This document shows positions 11,301 through 21,776 of a stretch of 64,000 nt of DNA, piece by piece. The notes under the pieces are model-generated. The model worked only from the letters and a program-made list of their open reading frames with translations. It did no database searches and had not been told where the DNA came from. The DNA is from Stentor roeselii. Its lineage: Eukaryota; Ciliophora; Heterotrichea; Heterotrichida; Stentoridae. The stretch covers positions 124,001 to 188,000 of the forward strand of contig RSEH01000032.1 in assembly GCA_006503475.1 (NCBI GenBank), read 5' to 3'. A program made the translations under genes and the position numbers. Position 1 is the stretch's first letter; each line of letters begins with the position of its first letter.

Positions 11301-12230
11301 TATTATCAGCTCAAATTCTACATCTGAACCTTATGAAAATGCTTTTAAATACGGAATACAATCTTCAGTACTTTTAATTAATGCTGGCCGGATTATTTTA
11401 ATTCTTATCTCTTGCATCATTTTAGCAATATTTCTTTCTATCATTTGCAAAATTTTTGATAGTTTTGAAAAGTTAAAAGATTTAAAAATAAGGACTGAGT
11501 ACAATTTTTTAATACGGTATTGGATTCAAGGTTATTTAGAACTTGGCATTTTTTCTATAATTCAGTTAAAATCAGTGAAATTTACATAGAGAGTAATTTT
11601 TCCAGTATCAGGATATATCAACATTTTCATCGCTGTGATTTTAGTGGTATTTTTATTTAGATTTGCTTTTTTATTTCACCCTTTTTCTTTTTTATACTTT
11701 TGTTCAGACAAGACCTGCAAGAAAACAGTATATTTATGCAAAAGTATGGAAATCTTGCTAATGAGTTCAAAAATCACAGAGGAAGTGCTAGTTCAATGTA
11801 CTATCCTTTATTTTTACTAAGAAGAGCTTTTTACGCATTGACTCAAATCTTTTTAAATGATTTTCCCTGGGTGCAAGTATCTGGTAACTTCGTTTTTACT
11901 CTTATTGTTTTAGGATTTCTTCTTTTTTACCGTCCGTTCAAAGAGCTTTCTGCAATGATTTGCATTCTGTTAAGTGAGTTTTGCATTTGCATAGTTTTCT
12001 TCTTGTCTGGGTCTTTCCTTCTCTATGATGATGAAAGTAAAGTAAATATTATTACATGGGTTTGCATTTATTGTATCCTAGGTACTTTCGCTGCTCAACT
12101 TGTCATAGGACTTGCTGATTTTGCAAAAAAAGTAAAAGTTTTATACGTGAAACTAGAAAACTCAAGAACTTTAACGTTCAAGAAGAACTTCAATCGATCT
12201 AAGTTAGGACAAGCATCTCAATTAAGATAA
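8323..12230 (+). CDS. Large surface protein: lectin-like N-terminus, Cys-rich repeats, C-terminal membrane segments
   Basis: Exons 8323-8725, 8741-11574, 11590-11643 (or 11646) and 11661-12230; introns gtaaaagctaattag (8726-8740), gtgaaatttacatag (11575-11589) and an irregular one ending at 11660. About 1286 aa. The start MMRVLIIFSSLTLAAK is a signal peptide. Residues about 20-220 resemble a concanavalin/LamG-like fold. Then about 600 residues hold dozens of CxxC and CxC pairs of growth-factor-receptor/furin type, followed by a Cys-free domain and several hydrophobic helices. This is a familiar ciliate family of probable cell-surface proteins of unknown function. The frame changes near 11660, so a 14-nt or 17-nt intron, or one missing base in a T run, must be assumed. 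Confidence 0.75.
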
Positions 12231-12312
12231 CTTAGAAATAATCTAAATCTTAGCACAATCAGATTCTTCTTATCAATATTCATTTACTACTTCAAACTAA
12301 TTAATAAATCAT

Positions 12313-14310
12313 TTAATTGAATTTAATTCTCGCTCTAATCAAAACTTCTTTCAATTTCTTACTAGCATAAGTAATTTCATTGAAAAAATTATTTTCAGGT
12401 ACTGCTCCATGTTGCTTAAAAATTCCCATGATCTTAACAAAGTTCTTCCAAAACATCCACCCTCGTTGCAAATCCATAAGCAAGTCAGTCATATGAGGCA
12501 TTTCCTTAGCAACCTGTTCAACATTATCAACAATAAACAACTTTTTCACAGCAATTCCAAGAGCAGGGTTAGGAAGAGGTAACAAAGGAGACCTTTGACA
12601 GAGATCAAGTGCATTTTTAAACAGAACATCAGAATTAACGAATTCCTTCAAAACAATAGCTTCATACAACTGTTGATAGTTTTTAAAAATTGCATAAACA
12701 AGACTATGAAACTGTGCCAAGTCATAATCAACTTCTCCATTCCACACCTCTTCATTCAAAGTAGGCTGAACAAGAGAAAAAACCCTAGAAATAAGAAAAA
12801 TCGCATGTCGACTGCTATCATCAGTTAAAATCAAACATCGTTTCTGAAACTCCTCATCAGTCAACTGCATACATTGGGTCTGACTTAAAGTTCTTCCATT
12901 CAACATCCCATATTTCAAAAGTTCCTGCAAGTAAAAAGCAGAAGACTGCCATTCTGGATCTACCTTCAAAAAAGAACTACCAAAGAGAGTAGGGAGTCCT
13001 TTCGGGTAGATGTAACTCGTACATTCCAAAAAGGTAAGAAGTACTTTTGTGTGAAGCACTTCAATGTCTGCCTCGAGGCACACATCATTCGACATCAGCT
13101 GCTTGGAAGACATGAAATCGTCTGAATGCCATTTCATGCAGAACTGAAGATCAGCGAAGTTCTTTTTTTGATCTGATAACGCTTGGGATAAACTTGCTTT
13201 TGTCACTTTCCAGTTAATAAAAGAATCTGTCTTGCTTGATACCTCGTCTTCAATCTCACTGTACCAGTACTGAACTTTCACTGGGGCTCTACGGTACTCA
13301 ATGGGCAGGCAGGAATAAAGAACTGAAATATTCACAGCTTTTAAATCTTTCAAACTTCTCAACATTCTGCGATAGTTATTCGAGTCGGCAACAGGATGCT
13401 TTTCAAAAAAACGATTAAAAGCGATCAATGTGAAGTTATGTCGACTTATTTGAGAATTGCAAAAGGCAAAATAAAAATCCCTGGGCAACTTGTTGCCCAG
13501 AAGTCTACTGTGACTTTCATATAAAAGACCTGGAGGCTGTAAGGCAAAAGTTGTAGAAGTTTCAATTACATCGAAGACATCCTCAACAAAACTAAGATCT
13601 TTTTCATTAGTCAATTCTTCAAGTCTAACATATTTGATAGTTTCCATCAAGTTCCCAATAGGAATGTCAATATCAAACCTAGCTAAATACCCAGAAAGTA
13701 TAAAAACTTGCTTTAACTCAACAGGCGACACTGCTAAAGTTTCAAAAACTTCCTGAGTTTTCACGTATTTATACTTGGTATGCATGATTTCCGTGATTAT
13801 TCTCGAAACAGGGTAAAAAAGCAGGTCACATCCTCCAACAAGATCATTACAAATCCCTTCTTTCAAGAAATAAGCCATTTGCGCTGATGGCAGATAAGGT
13901 GCTTGAAAAGTCTCACATCTCAGATGTTTAAGAATTTCAACCAAAACATAAGGAAATTCAAGATATTTCCGTGGAAAGCCCTTCAAACATCTCTCTTTTT
14001 CTAAAGAATTAGAAGACCACAGCTTATTCTCCCCAATATTCGCCTTCTCAAACAACGGAATCCCTGGAAAAACAAACATCAACGACAGGTTTTCATTTAA
14101 AGCCTGAAGACGTGAAACTTCTTCTTGAATACTCGGACGAAGCGACATCGAAATCGACCCCATCATTGAAGACTTCTCGTCTTTGGGTAAAATCGTCTCC
14201 AGCCACTGCTCAGCGTCGATGGCGATGCGGCCAGTGAGGTCAGCAAGTTCTCCGATGCGGATAAGTCCTTTTTCCTCGAGTATCTCGAGAACTTTTCTAT
14301 TAATTTCCAT
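12313..14310 (-). CDS. MKT1-like XPG/FEN-family protein, probably catalytically inactive
   Basis: 665 aa, single exon. The N-terminal third shows the XPG/PIN layout: GRIAIDAEQWL, then LMFVFPGIPLFEK, then FQAPYLPSAQMAYFLKEG and GGCDLLFYP, followed by an H3TH-like segment with LSGYLARFD. In active FEN1-like nucleases the second block is VFDG and the third contains PxEAEA; here Asp is replaced by Pro and the Glu pair is absent. Loss of metal ligands, and about 400 extra C-terminal residues, fit MKT1-type post-transcriptional regulators (Pbp1/ataxin-2 partners in yeast and trypanosomes). Assignment to MKT1 rather than another XPG relative is inferred. The divergent neighbour starts 26 bp away. 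Confidence 0.62.
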   Translation of the reverse strand: MEINRKVLEILEEKGLIRIGELADLTGRIAIDAEQWLETILPKDEKSSMMGSISMSLRPSIQEEVSRLQALNENLSLMFVFPGIPLFEKANIGENKLWSSNSLEKERCLKGFPRKYLEFPYVLVEILKHLRCETFQAPYLPSAQMAYFLKEGICNDLVGGCDLLFYPVSRIITEIMHTKYKYVKTQEVFETLAVSPVELKQVFILSGYLARFDIDIPIGNLMETIKYVRLEELTNEKDLSFVEDVFDVIETSTTFALQPPGLLYESHSRLLGNKLPRDFYFAFCNSQISRHNFTLIAFNRFFEKHPVADSNNYRRMLRSLKDLKAVNISVLYSCLPIEYRRAPVKVQYWYSEIEDEVSSKTDSFINWKVTKASLSQALSDQKKNFADLQFCMKWHSDDFMSSKQLMSNDVCLEADIEVLHTKVLLTFLECTSYIYPKGLPTLFGSSFLKVDPEWQSSAFYLQELLKYGMLNGRTLSQTQCMQLTDEEFQKRCLILTDDSSRHAIFLISRVFSLVQPTLNEEVWNGEVDYDLAQFHSLVYAIFKNYQQLYEAIVLKEFVNSDVLFKNALDLCQRSPLLPLPNPALGIAVKKLFIVDNVEQVAKEMPHMTDLLMDLQRGWMFWKNFVKIMGIFKQHGAVPENNFFNEITYASKKLKEVLIRARIKFN

Positions 14311-14336
14311 TTGTTTATATCACTTTTTTGAATTTC
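14311..14336. promoter_or_regulatory. 26-bp bidirectional start region
   Basis: The ATGs at 14310 (minus) and 14337 (plus) are separated by 26 bp. On the minus strand it reads gatataaacaaATG. The plus side contains a T run before aatttcATG. Confidence 0.6.
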
Positions 14337-15215
14337 ATGTCTGAAAAGACCTTCCGCGAGAGTTTTTCGTTAAAAACTGATGACATACCTGGAGCCAGGC
14401 CTTTGATCAAGTCTTATAGCTTCACTAACAAGGTTTCTTTCTGCAACTCGAATGTTGGAATTGAAAAATCGAGTCCTCAGGGCTGTAGATTGACCACTAA
14501 TCGCATTACGAACCCTTTGACACCGGAATATAAACTTGCTAGTCATGAGTCGCGAATGATTACTCCTCCTAAGTTTATTAGAGATACCTTGGATACTAGA
14601 GATATCAATTGTGCCAAGACGAGAATACGTAGAGACATTCGAGATAGTTTAGACGTTTCGGATATTGTTGGAGGGAGAAAAAGTGAAAAAGTGAAGGAGA
14701 TGAACAGTGGATTGAATAGAACTGTGAATGGGAGAAGGAATACGAATCCTTTGTGTCCTGAGTACCTTGTGAAGGGAAAGGATGATGTTTTGATCACAAT
14801 CGGAGAAATTCAAGGAAACAAGCCGAAAGTCTTGGTAAAAATGACAACCCCACCACACGACAGAAGTTTAAACGTAAAAGACATTCAAGGCGGATCCATA
14901 CCAGCCTCAGTAATAACTGAAACATTTCGAACTCCGAAACTGAAAATCAAAGATCTAATAAACGGTTCACTTAGCAAGTTTCTTCTAAAACCCACAAGTT
15001 TTTCAGGAGCGAATTCACCCAACAGCATGGACACCGGAGTTTCCAGCATTTCCGGCTTCAGTCTTCAGTCCTCTCCAGTGAGTGTCTCAAGTAAAATCTC
15101 CCAAAAGACCAGTACTGAATTAAAAAAGACTCAATTAAAAAAGACTCAACCAAACCTACCGAAAAGTCCTTCAAGCAACTTTAATAAAAAGTCATCAGGA
15201 CGATGGAAGTATTAG
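14337..15215 (+). CDS. Repeat-motif protein (TNPLxPEY and DIxG motifs), probably cytoskeletal
   Basis: 292 aa, from the first ATG at 14337 to TAG. The protein is low-complexity and basic, with short recurring motifs: TNPLTPEYKL and TNPLCPEYLV, and a spaced series DIPGARP, DIVGGRK, EIQGNKP, DIQGGSI and DLINGSL. I have seen this type of D-I-x-G with NPL-x-P-x-Y repeat in uncharacterised proteins of ciliated protists; a cytoskeletal or axonemal scaffold role is a guess. The C-terminal 90 residues are Ser/Thr/Lys-rich and probably disordered, with a tandem LKKTQLKKTQ. The end is convergent with the G6Pase-like gene, 7 bp away. Confidence 0.65.
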   Translation: MSEKTFRESFSLKTDDIPGARPLIKSYSFTNKVSFCNSNVGIEKSSPQGCRLTTNRITNPLTPEYKLASHESRMITPPKFIRDTLDTRDINCAKTRIRRDIRDSLDVSDIVGGRKSEKVKEMNSGLNRTVNGRRNTNPLCPEYLVKGKDDVLITIGEIQGNKPKVLVKMTTPPHDRSLNVKDIQGGSIPASVITETFRTPKLKIKDLINGSLSKFLLKPTSFSGANSPNSMDTGVSSISGFSLQSSPVSVSSKISQKTSTELKKTQLKKTQPNLPKSPSSNFNKKSSGRWKY

Positions 15216-15222
15216 AATAAGA

Positions 15223-16413
15223 TTAAATAACAGACTTTTTGAATGAAAACATCTTTTTTTGCTCTTTCTTGCTGAGCATCACAGGTACATTAAGAGTCAG
15301 TCGCATCTTACGGAACAAGAAAGGAAATGCATAAGTTGTTGAAAATCCACAGATTAGATTAGGAAGTCCTCGATGCATGACTGTCTTCGTCAGCAGCTCA
15401 TGAGTGGGAATCAAAGCTGCTTAAATCTTACAAAACGCGTAATAAAGTCCATAACATGCAGAAGACGTCAAAAAGAACCTTAAAAATCTCTTCCAGAAGT
15501 TAGTCATTGTGTAATAAATTGAAATTTTATCACTTCCAATCAAAGCGCCGATGATATACCCAAGTATATACAAGACACTCACACAACTTCTCACATTCGC
15601 ATCTCCGTTAGGGTCATAATCATTCGGACAATGCTCAGTCGAGTCATTAATCGTCTTCGGCGAGATTGGATGAAAGCTAAGAACCATCAAGTCTATCGCT
15701 CCAAAGAGACAAATCATGCTAAAACAAGCGATAATCCAATAAATAATACTAACTCGATTTTTATGATACTTGTAACAACTTCTATTCGACAACTTCAAAA
15801 GATTTTTCTCAGACGAGTAACTCAAAGTAATTAAAATTATCGTGAAAAAAAGTGAAGTCACGATTTGATGAGGATAGTTCTCTGAAAGGTAAATAAAACC
15901 AAATGACATAAATAAAATCAGCAGGCCAGTCATCGAATAGACCATCATCCTTCTTTGAAAGTTGTGAAGATACTCTATCGATATCGACATCAACGTCACT
16001 CCTGAAAGAATCACTTGGAATGAAGGGTTTCCGAAACCTTCTAAGCAGAGGACTGGGTGAATGTCTTTGTTGTACCAAAATGGACGACCTTCTTGGAATA
16101 AAAGACTTAAAAAGTTGCTTGTGTAAAATGATAGGCAAATGAATAGCACGGTCTTTGGAACTCGCAGAGGATGGAAAAAATTTAAGATAAAGGGACAGAT
16201 CAAGTAGTGCATCATGTCTGGGGTTATGTATTCGAGGCTGGAGAGGAAAAAAGTTAGACCTGAATTACGAGAATCTTGGAGAGAGATTAGAAATGATGAT
16301 GAACCGTGCTTTAGAGGCTCTAGAATTGTTACTTGAAGGGGAATCAGAAGGATTAGAAGAAGGAAGGAGATTCCTTGGAAGAGTAAGCGAGAACGGATTA
16401 CTTCTGAGTTCAT
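15223..16413 (-). CDS. Glucose-6-phosphatase/PAP2-superfamily-like membrane protein, active site degenerate
   Basis: Exons 16413-15432 and 15416-15223, intron gtaagatttaagcag (15417-15431); 391 aa. Nine or so hydrophobic segments. The G6Pase pattern is recognisable: FQEGRPFWY for the KxxxxxxRP motif, CLEGFGNPSFQVILSG for the CxxGxGxPSGHxMGxxG motif, and YLSENYPHQIV for YLAxHFPHQV. The Arg-Pro is kept, but the Lys is Ser, the His of PSGH is Gln, and the Arg and His of the last motif are Phe and Asn. By family logic it cannot form the phosphohistidine intermediate. It may be a non-catalytic ER membrane relative. The C-terminal tail (second exon) is basic. Confidence 0.65.
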
Positions 16414-16842
16414 TTTAGTTTATGGGTTGTGAGGGTATTTATAAAATGAAGGTTTTAGGATTTGGATAGGGTTAATTGAGGTTTTTTTGTATTAGGGAGT
16501 TGAATTGATGCTTCTGGGTGTTTCGTTCTTGAGAATCATTGTTTTCTATGGTTTAATAAATTTTTTAGATACTTTATGATTAAATGAATTATTTCTTACT
16601 TAGAGTCGATCTGTTTATTTTTTTATATACTTAACTCTTAATATAATTTAATAAGGAACAATAGAAATGAATAAGATAAAATAATAGTATACAACTTATG
16701 AATCTTTATAAAAAGAGCGTTAATTATGTGATGAAAATAATTGATCATTTAAGTTTCTTGTCATTTCTAAGGCTGATGTGCTAACAAATTTCTATCAAAA
16801 GTTTAATTTATTTTCTTATCAAATAATATTACAGTCTTATAA
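16414..16842. other. Gene-free AT-rich divergent intergenic region
   Basis: About 430 bp between divergent starts; no coding or RNA signal seen. It ends cttataaATG at the plus-strand gene, again a TATAA next to the start codon. Confidence 0.5.
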
Positions 16843-19614
16843 ATGAAAGACTCTTACCAAATCAACATGTACAGCCCAAGGTATAGAATGGATCCAATGA
16901 ATGATAGTCCAGATAAATCTGTAGAACTTTCCAAATCCGTCCTCGCCAGAGACGAAGAGCATTTGAATTTTTTAAAGACCCTATACTTCATCCTATGCAT
17001 TCTATCAGTCTTCCTAAGCCTATTCTCCTACTACACCTGGACCTACAGCATGAGCCACTCAGTTTTATTCCTATCACTAGTGTCACTAGGCAGTTTTCTC
17101 TCAGGCGTTTTCGGCATCCTGGGTTCATTCAAAGGTATAAAAGACTTAAAATACCGTCATTTGATTCTAGCCGGTGAAAAAGAAGGCCAAGGCAAGAACT
17201 TTTTAATGATTTCTTTCTTTTTGATGCTTTTGACCTTTTCACTTCTGCTGGTTTTCGGAAGTCACGCCTTGTTTTACTCAGAACGAACGATGTCCTACCT
17301 GCAAGCGACTCATGAAGAAGGCTCAGAAGACGTGTCGTTGAAATCAAGAAATATTTTATTGTTGATCACGATTTCTGGGTACACGGCTTATTTGTTGCTT
17401 CTTGTAAAGCTGCTCATCATTCACTTTGCATTTTTGTTGAGTTTGCTTTATGACTCAATTGACAGGATCTTTGAAATCCTTAACTTGAATATTTTGAATC
17501 TTGGACTTGGAATGGTTTATATCACCTTTTATTGCTTGAAGTATCATGAACATATCAAGTTTCTTGCTAGTATTCAGAATAATACTCTTTATTCTGTTTC
17601 TGCTGTCAGTCTTTGCTTGTGTGGGATTTGCTTGCTTGGGTTTTTCACTGTTAGAAGTCAGACGCTTTCTTGGGTTAGGCTTTACTTTGTTTGTAACTTT
17701 TTCATGATTATCATTTGTGCGTTTTCGGCTACTGTTTCGGTTAAGTCTACTCATTTGTTTAAGGAAGGACTTAGTGAAAATTGCTTTGATTTCATGGCAA
17801 TAGTACATTCAAACTATCTCAGAGGTCTAGGCTGCGAATCAAAATACCTAAACACGTCCAACGACGAAGACAGCAAATGTTCAGAAGGCACAACACGAGT
17901 GATCTGGGAGTCAGGAATAACCGAAGAATTCGGTTGTCTAAACACTCAATGTTGCGACATTCTAATAACTGATGCGAAGACCAAATTCGACTACCTAGGA
18001 ATCTGCTCAGGTGCAGCAGTAGGTGTAATATTCCTCGCTCTCTGGGCATGTTACTTCATTTGGAACAAGCTAAACAGCAACCTTGCCCATCTTCACAAGC
18101 TCGACTTAAAAGTAATCATCTGGGCAATACTCGCGCCTCTAATAACAGCTTTTCTTATCTTTTACTACATCCCAGACCCGCCCTATCTTCCACAGTACCT
18201 CGAAGCTCTACAGACAGTAAAAGGCGCAACAGCGCTGAGTCCTCTTCTCTTCACCTACGACTGGAAATACAAGAACTTTCCTGTGGAAAACGTGGAAAAA
18301 TGTCAGAACTGTGGAGGCGAATACCAGGCACTCATTTCCACTGTTAACGGAAAAGTAAATCATGAAGAGTTCACTTCAGGTGATGGAGAAACAGTCCTTA
18401 ATTACCTGCAAACACTTGAATTTAAACCTACTTGTCCTAACCTGCCACATTACATCGGCCTTGACGTTTATAAAAGAGAAAACTCGAATTTGTCGAAGGT
18501 GTAAGTTTTAAACAGCTCGGAATTTAGAAGTTTTTTCAAGTTTGGAAATTTGGAAGAGCTTTTTGGAGAGGTTTATCCTAGCGACTTCCAAGTTGTTTAT
18601 AAAGGAGAATGTTTGAATGTCTCGAAAAGTGAAGAGAAGGTTAAAGTCCAGGGTTTTAGTCATTTTTATAGAACTGCTAGTCTTGAAACACTTTTCTTTT
18701 TCGCTGATGGGTTCCTGCCAGTGACTCGTTCAGTGCAAATAGGAGGACTTCCTATTTTTCCTTACACCTTACCTCCTACTTTTTTACTCAAGCCTTCAGA
18801 GCAGACAAGAGTGTCCTTTAAAGTTTTTTCAATGCAAGATGACCCGATTTCCTCTTTTTCCATAGAGCTCAGGACCGGTTATAACAATTTTTCAGGTCCT
18901 TGTACAACTTTTAACTTTTCCTACATGGAAGGCATCCTGAAGCTAGACAAGCAAGTTTATTCAGTCGTTACCAAATCAGAAGGGTTTAAAGATGACAGGA
19001 CTGAATTAGTAGATCAAACTTTTTTAAGGATTTTTCTTACTTCTGATGATTTTCTCAATAATGAAATAAGAGTCGTCTTATCTTGGCAGTCTGACTCTGA
19101 CCTTGATTTAAGGGCAAAGTTCAAGTTTAATGAAAATTTTGAATGTGAAATCGCGAGTTTTAATAAAATTTGTGGAAACTCGAGACTTACGGTTTTTTCG
19201 AAAGGCGCGAAAAATGTTGAAGAAATAAGGATTTTGAAAGTTGCTCCTGTTCATTACTTGTTTTATGTCAAGGAAGTTGTTGCTGGAAAAGAACCTTTTT
19301 ATGATGCTCGAGCTGTTGTTAAAGTTTTTGTTAAGGCTTGGAAGGCACCGGTTGTTGTCTTGGCTCAGCAGAGGATACCTGCTTGGGGTGTTGATTGGAT
19401 TGATTATAGGATTTGGAACTCGTTTTGTCTTGATGGAAGATTTGGAGTCTCTTCTTTGGCACCTGTACAGGCTTATATGAGTGTTAGACATTTGAAGTAT
19501 GCGAGGAGTATGTGTGCGCAGGTTTATGGTGAGGAAAGAAATTTAACTAGTGGAAGTCTTAACAGCGAAACCTACGAAAACCTGCGATTTCCAACAAACC
19601 TAACTCTAGATTAA
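16843..19614 (+). CDS. Polytopic membrane protein with C-terminal DUF2135-like domain
   Basis: Exons 16843-18500 and 18516-19614 around gtaagttttaaacag (18501-18515); 918 aa. The N-terminal half has about eight hydrophobic helices, with a Cys-rich loop (about residues 315-370, including QCCD) between later helices, loosely tetraspanin-like. The second half is non-membrane and mostly beta in character. Residues about 730-800 contain LSWQSDSDLDLRAKF, a Cys-containing strand, NKICGNSRL, then a strand ending HYLFYVKEV. This matches the order W-x-D-LDL, C-G-x-x-L, Y-x-F/V-Y-V of DUF2135/YfaP-type domains. Function unknown; the arrangement suggests a membrane-anchored extracellular module. The base composition switches sharply several times inside the gene. 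Confidence 0.7.
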
Positions 19615-19656
19615 AATCCAAACCTGACTTCCTATCAAAACCCCTAAAGTAATTAA

Positions 19657-21564
19657 ATGGCAAACTTCCAAAGTCCCGCAATGCGAAAAGAAGCGATAAA
19701 GCCAAGCGGCAAATTAGTTTCCTTTTTTGTACAGCCAGCTCCCCGTTCAAATTCCGAGACAAGTGGTTCAACATCAGTGAAAAAGTCGATGCAAGGTCAC
19801 ATGTCCGACCTGATCCCTCAAGGGAAGTCTCTAAGCATCGCAGTGAAGAAGGTTCCAGTCTCAGGCCCAGGAAAGTCAGAACTTGCGAAGCCCGCCTCAA
19901 GCGAATCAGACGAGCGTTATCAATACCTAATGAAGAGAGGAATCATCCGAAGAGTAGAAAAAGACGAAAAAATCATTTTCGCTGAACTTCCTGGACTCGC
20001 CGGAGTTTTAGTCGTTTATCGCTCGCCTGCTGAAAGGACCACGAACCCCGAGCGACTGAATCTCGACCGTCGAGACTTGACGAGCATGCCTTTGCTGGAA
20101 GGTGAAGAGAAGTTGCGCTTGTTAAACTACCAACACAACCAAATCACTAAGATAGAGAATTTGATTTCACTTCCGAATCTTATCTTTCTGGACTTGTATA
20201 ACAATCAGATTAAAGAAATCAACGGGCTTCATACTGTACCTGGACTTAGAGTTCTTATGCTTGGGAAGAACTTGATTGAAAAAATAAAAAATTTAACTGC
20301 TTTGACAAAACTTGATGTTTTGGACTTGCATAGCAATAAAATCTCGAAAATAGAAAATCTTGGAAATCTTTCGGAACTTAGGGTTTTGAACCTGGCGAAT
20401 AACTTGATTCAGGTCATGGAAAACCTGGAAAGTCTTAGGGCTTTAACTGAAATCAACTTAAGAAGGAATTCTATTGAAGTTATTAGAGGGGTTAGTCCTT
20501 TGTTAAAACTGCAGAGACTTTTCTTGTCTAATAATAAACTTGATCGAATTGAAAGTATTGAAGTCTTGGCGAATTGCTCTGCGTTGACTGAACTTGCTTT
20601 GGACTCGAATCCGATTCAGAATATTTTGAATTATTCGGCTTCTGTGTTGGCTATTTGTAAGAATTTGACCAGTTTTGATATGAGGAAGGTGACTCAAGAG
20701 ATGAAAGAATCTTCAGTAAAAACACCTAAATTAACCCAAGACTCCGCCTTGCCAAGTGAAAACTTAATCACTTCGATATCAGCTGAATGGCAAAACGAGG
20801 TCGAAAGACTAAAAATGAGAGGCCTCAACTCATTTAGAAGACGCAAAGAAACCCCAAACGAGTCTCTAGTCCAATCAGGCCACGCTGAAATCGAAGGTGA
20901 AACGAACCTATTCATATACGGAAACGCCGTCGAAGTGATAACCAAGCCAGAATTCCAAGAATCCGTCACTTTCCTTCACTTCCAATTCGTCAGATTCGAC
21001 ATCATCACTCAAAACTCTTCTCTTCAAAAACTACGAAAATTTGTAAACCTGAAAAAAATGACTTTAATTGAAAATAATTTACATTCTTACATCCAGCTCA
21101 GTAAAATCGAATCAATTCCTAGTCTCATTTCTTTGAATATCGAGAAAAATGACGTCATCTTCACAAATGTTTTTAGAAGTTTCGTTGTTTACAGATTTCC
21201 GCATCTTACTGAGATTTGTGATGAAAAAGTCACTGATGAGGACAGGACGAGGGCAAAGCAGCAGTTTCAAAATTTTGACAGAATTTTATGTAATCCAAGT
21301 ATTTTGGTAAGGGATAAACAGAAGGCTGGAGGCGAGGAAGACAAGGAAAATCAAAAGAATTTAAGAATTGTTTCTAAGAAAAATGCGTCGTTTGCTGAAG
21401 GGTTTGTAAAAAAAATTATTGAACATGCTGTTTTGAATGAAAGGAAAAATCAGGCTCTTGATGAGTTTTGGAATGGATTTATTGTTGATATTTGTAGAAG
21501 TACTGCTAGGGAACTTGCTGATCAGAGGGTTGTTAAGGAGGAAAGTTTGTATTCGTTTAAGTGA
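19657..21564 (+). CDS. LRRC49: LRRC49-like leucine-rich repeat protein (tubulin polyglutamylase complex)
   Basis: 635 aa, single exon, TGA stop. After about 120 disordered residues comes a line of SDS22-type leucine-rich repeats (about 125-340), opening with NPERLNLDRRDLTSMP and LRLLNYQHNQITKIENL, a layout very close to vertebrate LRRC49, which is of similar length (about 690 aa). The 270-residue C-terminal region ends in a conserved-looking helical segment. LRRC49 is a scaffolding subunit of the TTLL1 tubulin polyglutamylase complex, needed for axonemal tubulin modification. That role here is inferred from similarity. It follows the previous gene by 42 bp with aattaaATG at the start. Confidence 0.82.
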   Translation: MANFQSPAMRKEAIKPSGKLVSFFVQPAPRSNSETSGSTSVKKSMQGHMSDLIPQGKSLSIAVKKVPVSGPGKSELAKPASSESDERYQYLMKRGIIRRVEKDEKIIFAELPGLAGVLVVYRSPAERTTNPERLNLDRRDLTSMPLLEGEEKLRLLNYQHNQITKIENLISLPNLIFLDLYNNQIKEINGLHTVPGLRVLMLGKNLIEKIKNLTALTKLDVLDLHSNKISKIENLGNLSELRVLNLANNLIQVMENLESLRALTEINLRRNSIEVIRGVSPLLKLQRLFLSNNKLDRIESIEVLANCSALTELALDSNPIQNILNYSASVLAICKNLTSFDMRKVTQEMKESSVKTPKLTQDSALPSENLITSISAEWQNEVERLKMRGLNSFRRRKETPNESLVQSGHAEIEGETNLFIYGNAVEVITKPEFQESVTFLHFQFVRFDIITQNSSLQKLRKFVNLKKMTLIENNLHSYIQLSKIESIPSLISLNIEKNDVIFTNVFRSFVVYRFPHLTEICDEKVTDEDRTRAKQQFQNFDRILCNPSILVRDKQKAGGEEDKENQKNLRIVSKKNASFAEGFVKKIIEHAVLNERKNQALDEFWNGFIVDICRSTARELADQRVVKEESLYSFK

Positions 21565-21776
21565 TATAAATAGAGTAATGGTATTAGATGTTTGAGTGAT
21601 GTATCAGTTGTTTGGATTTTAGTAAAGGTGGATTTTGTTTATAGGGTAGGATTTGAGAAAGCATGGCTTGAATAAATGTGTATTAGATTTTAATAAGAGC
21701 AGCTCTTTTTTGAATTTAGAATATTCATTTTTAGATATAGTCTTATCCCTTTCCAATAATCGATACCAAGTAAATA

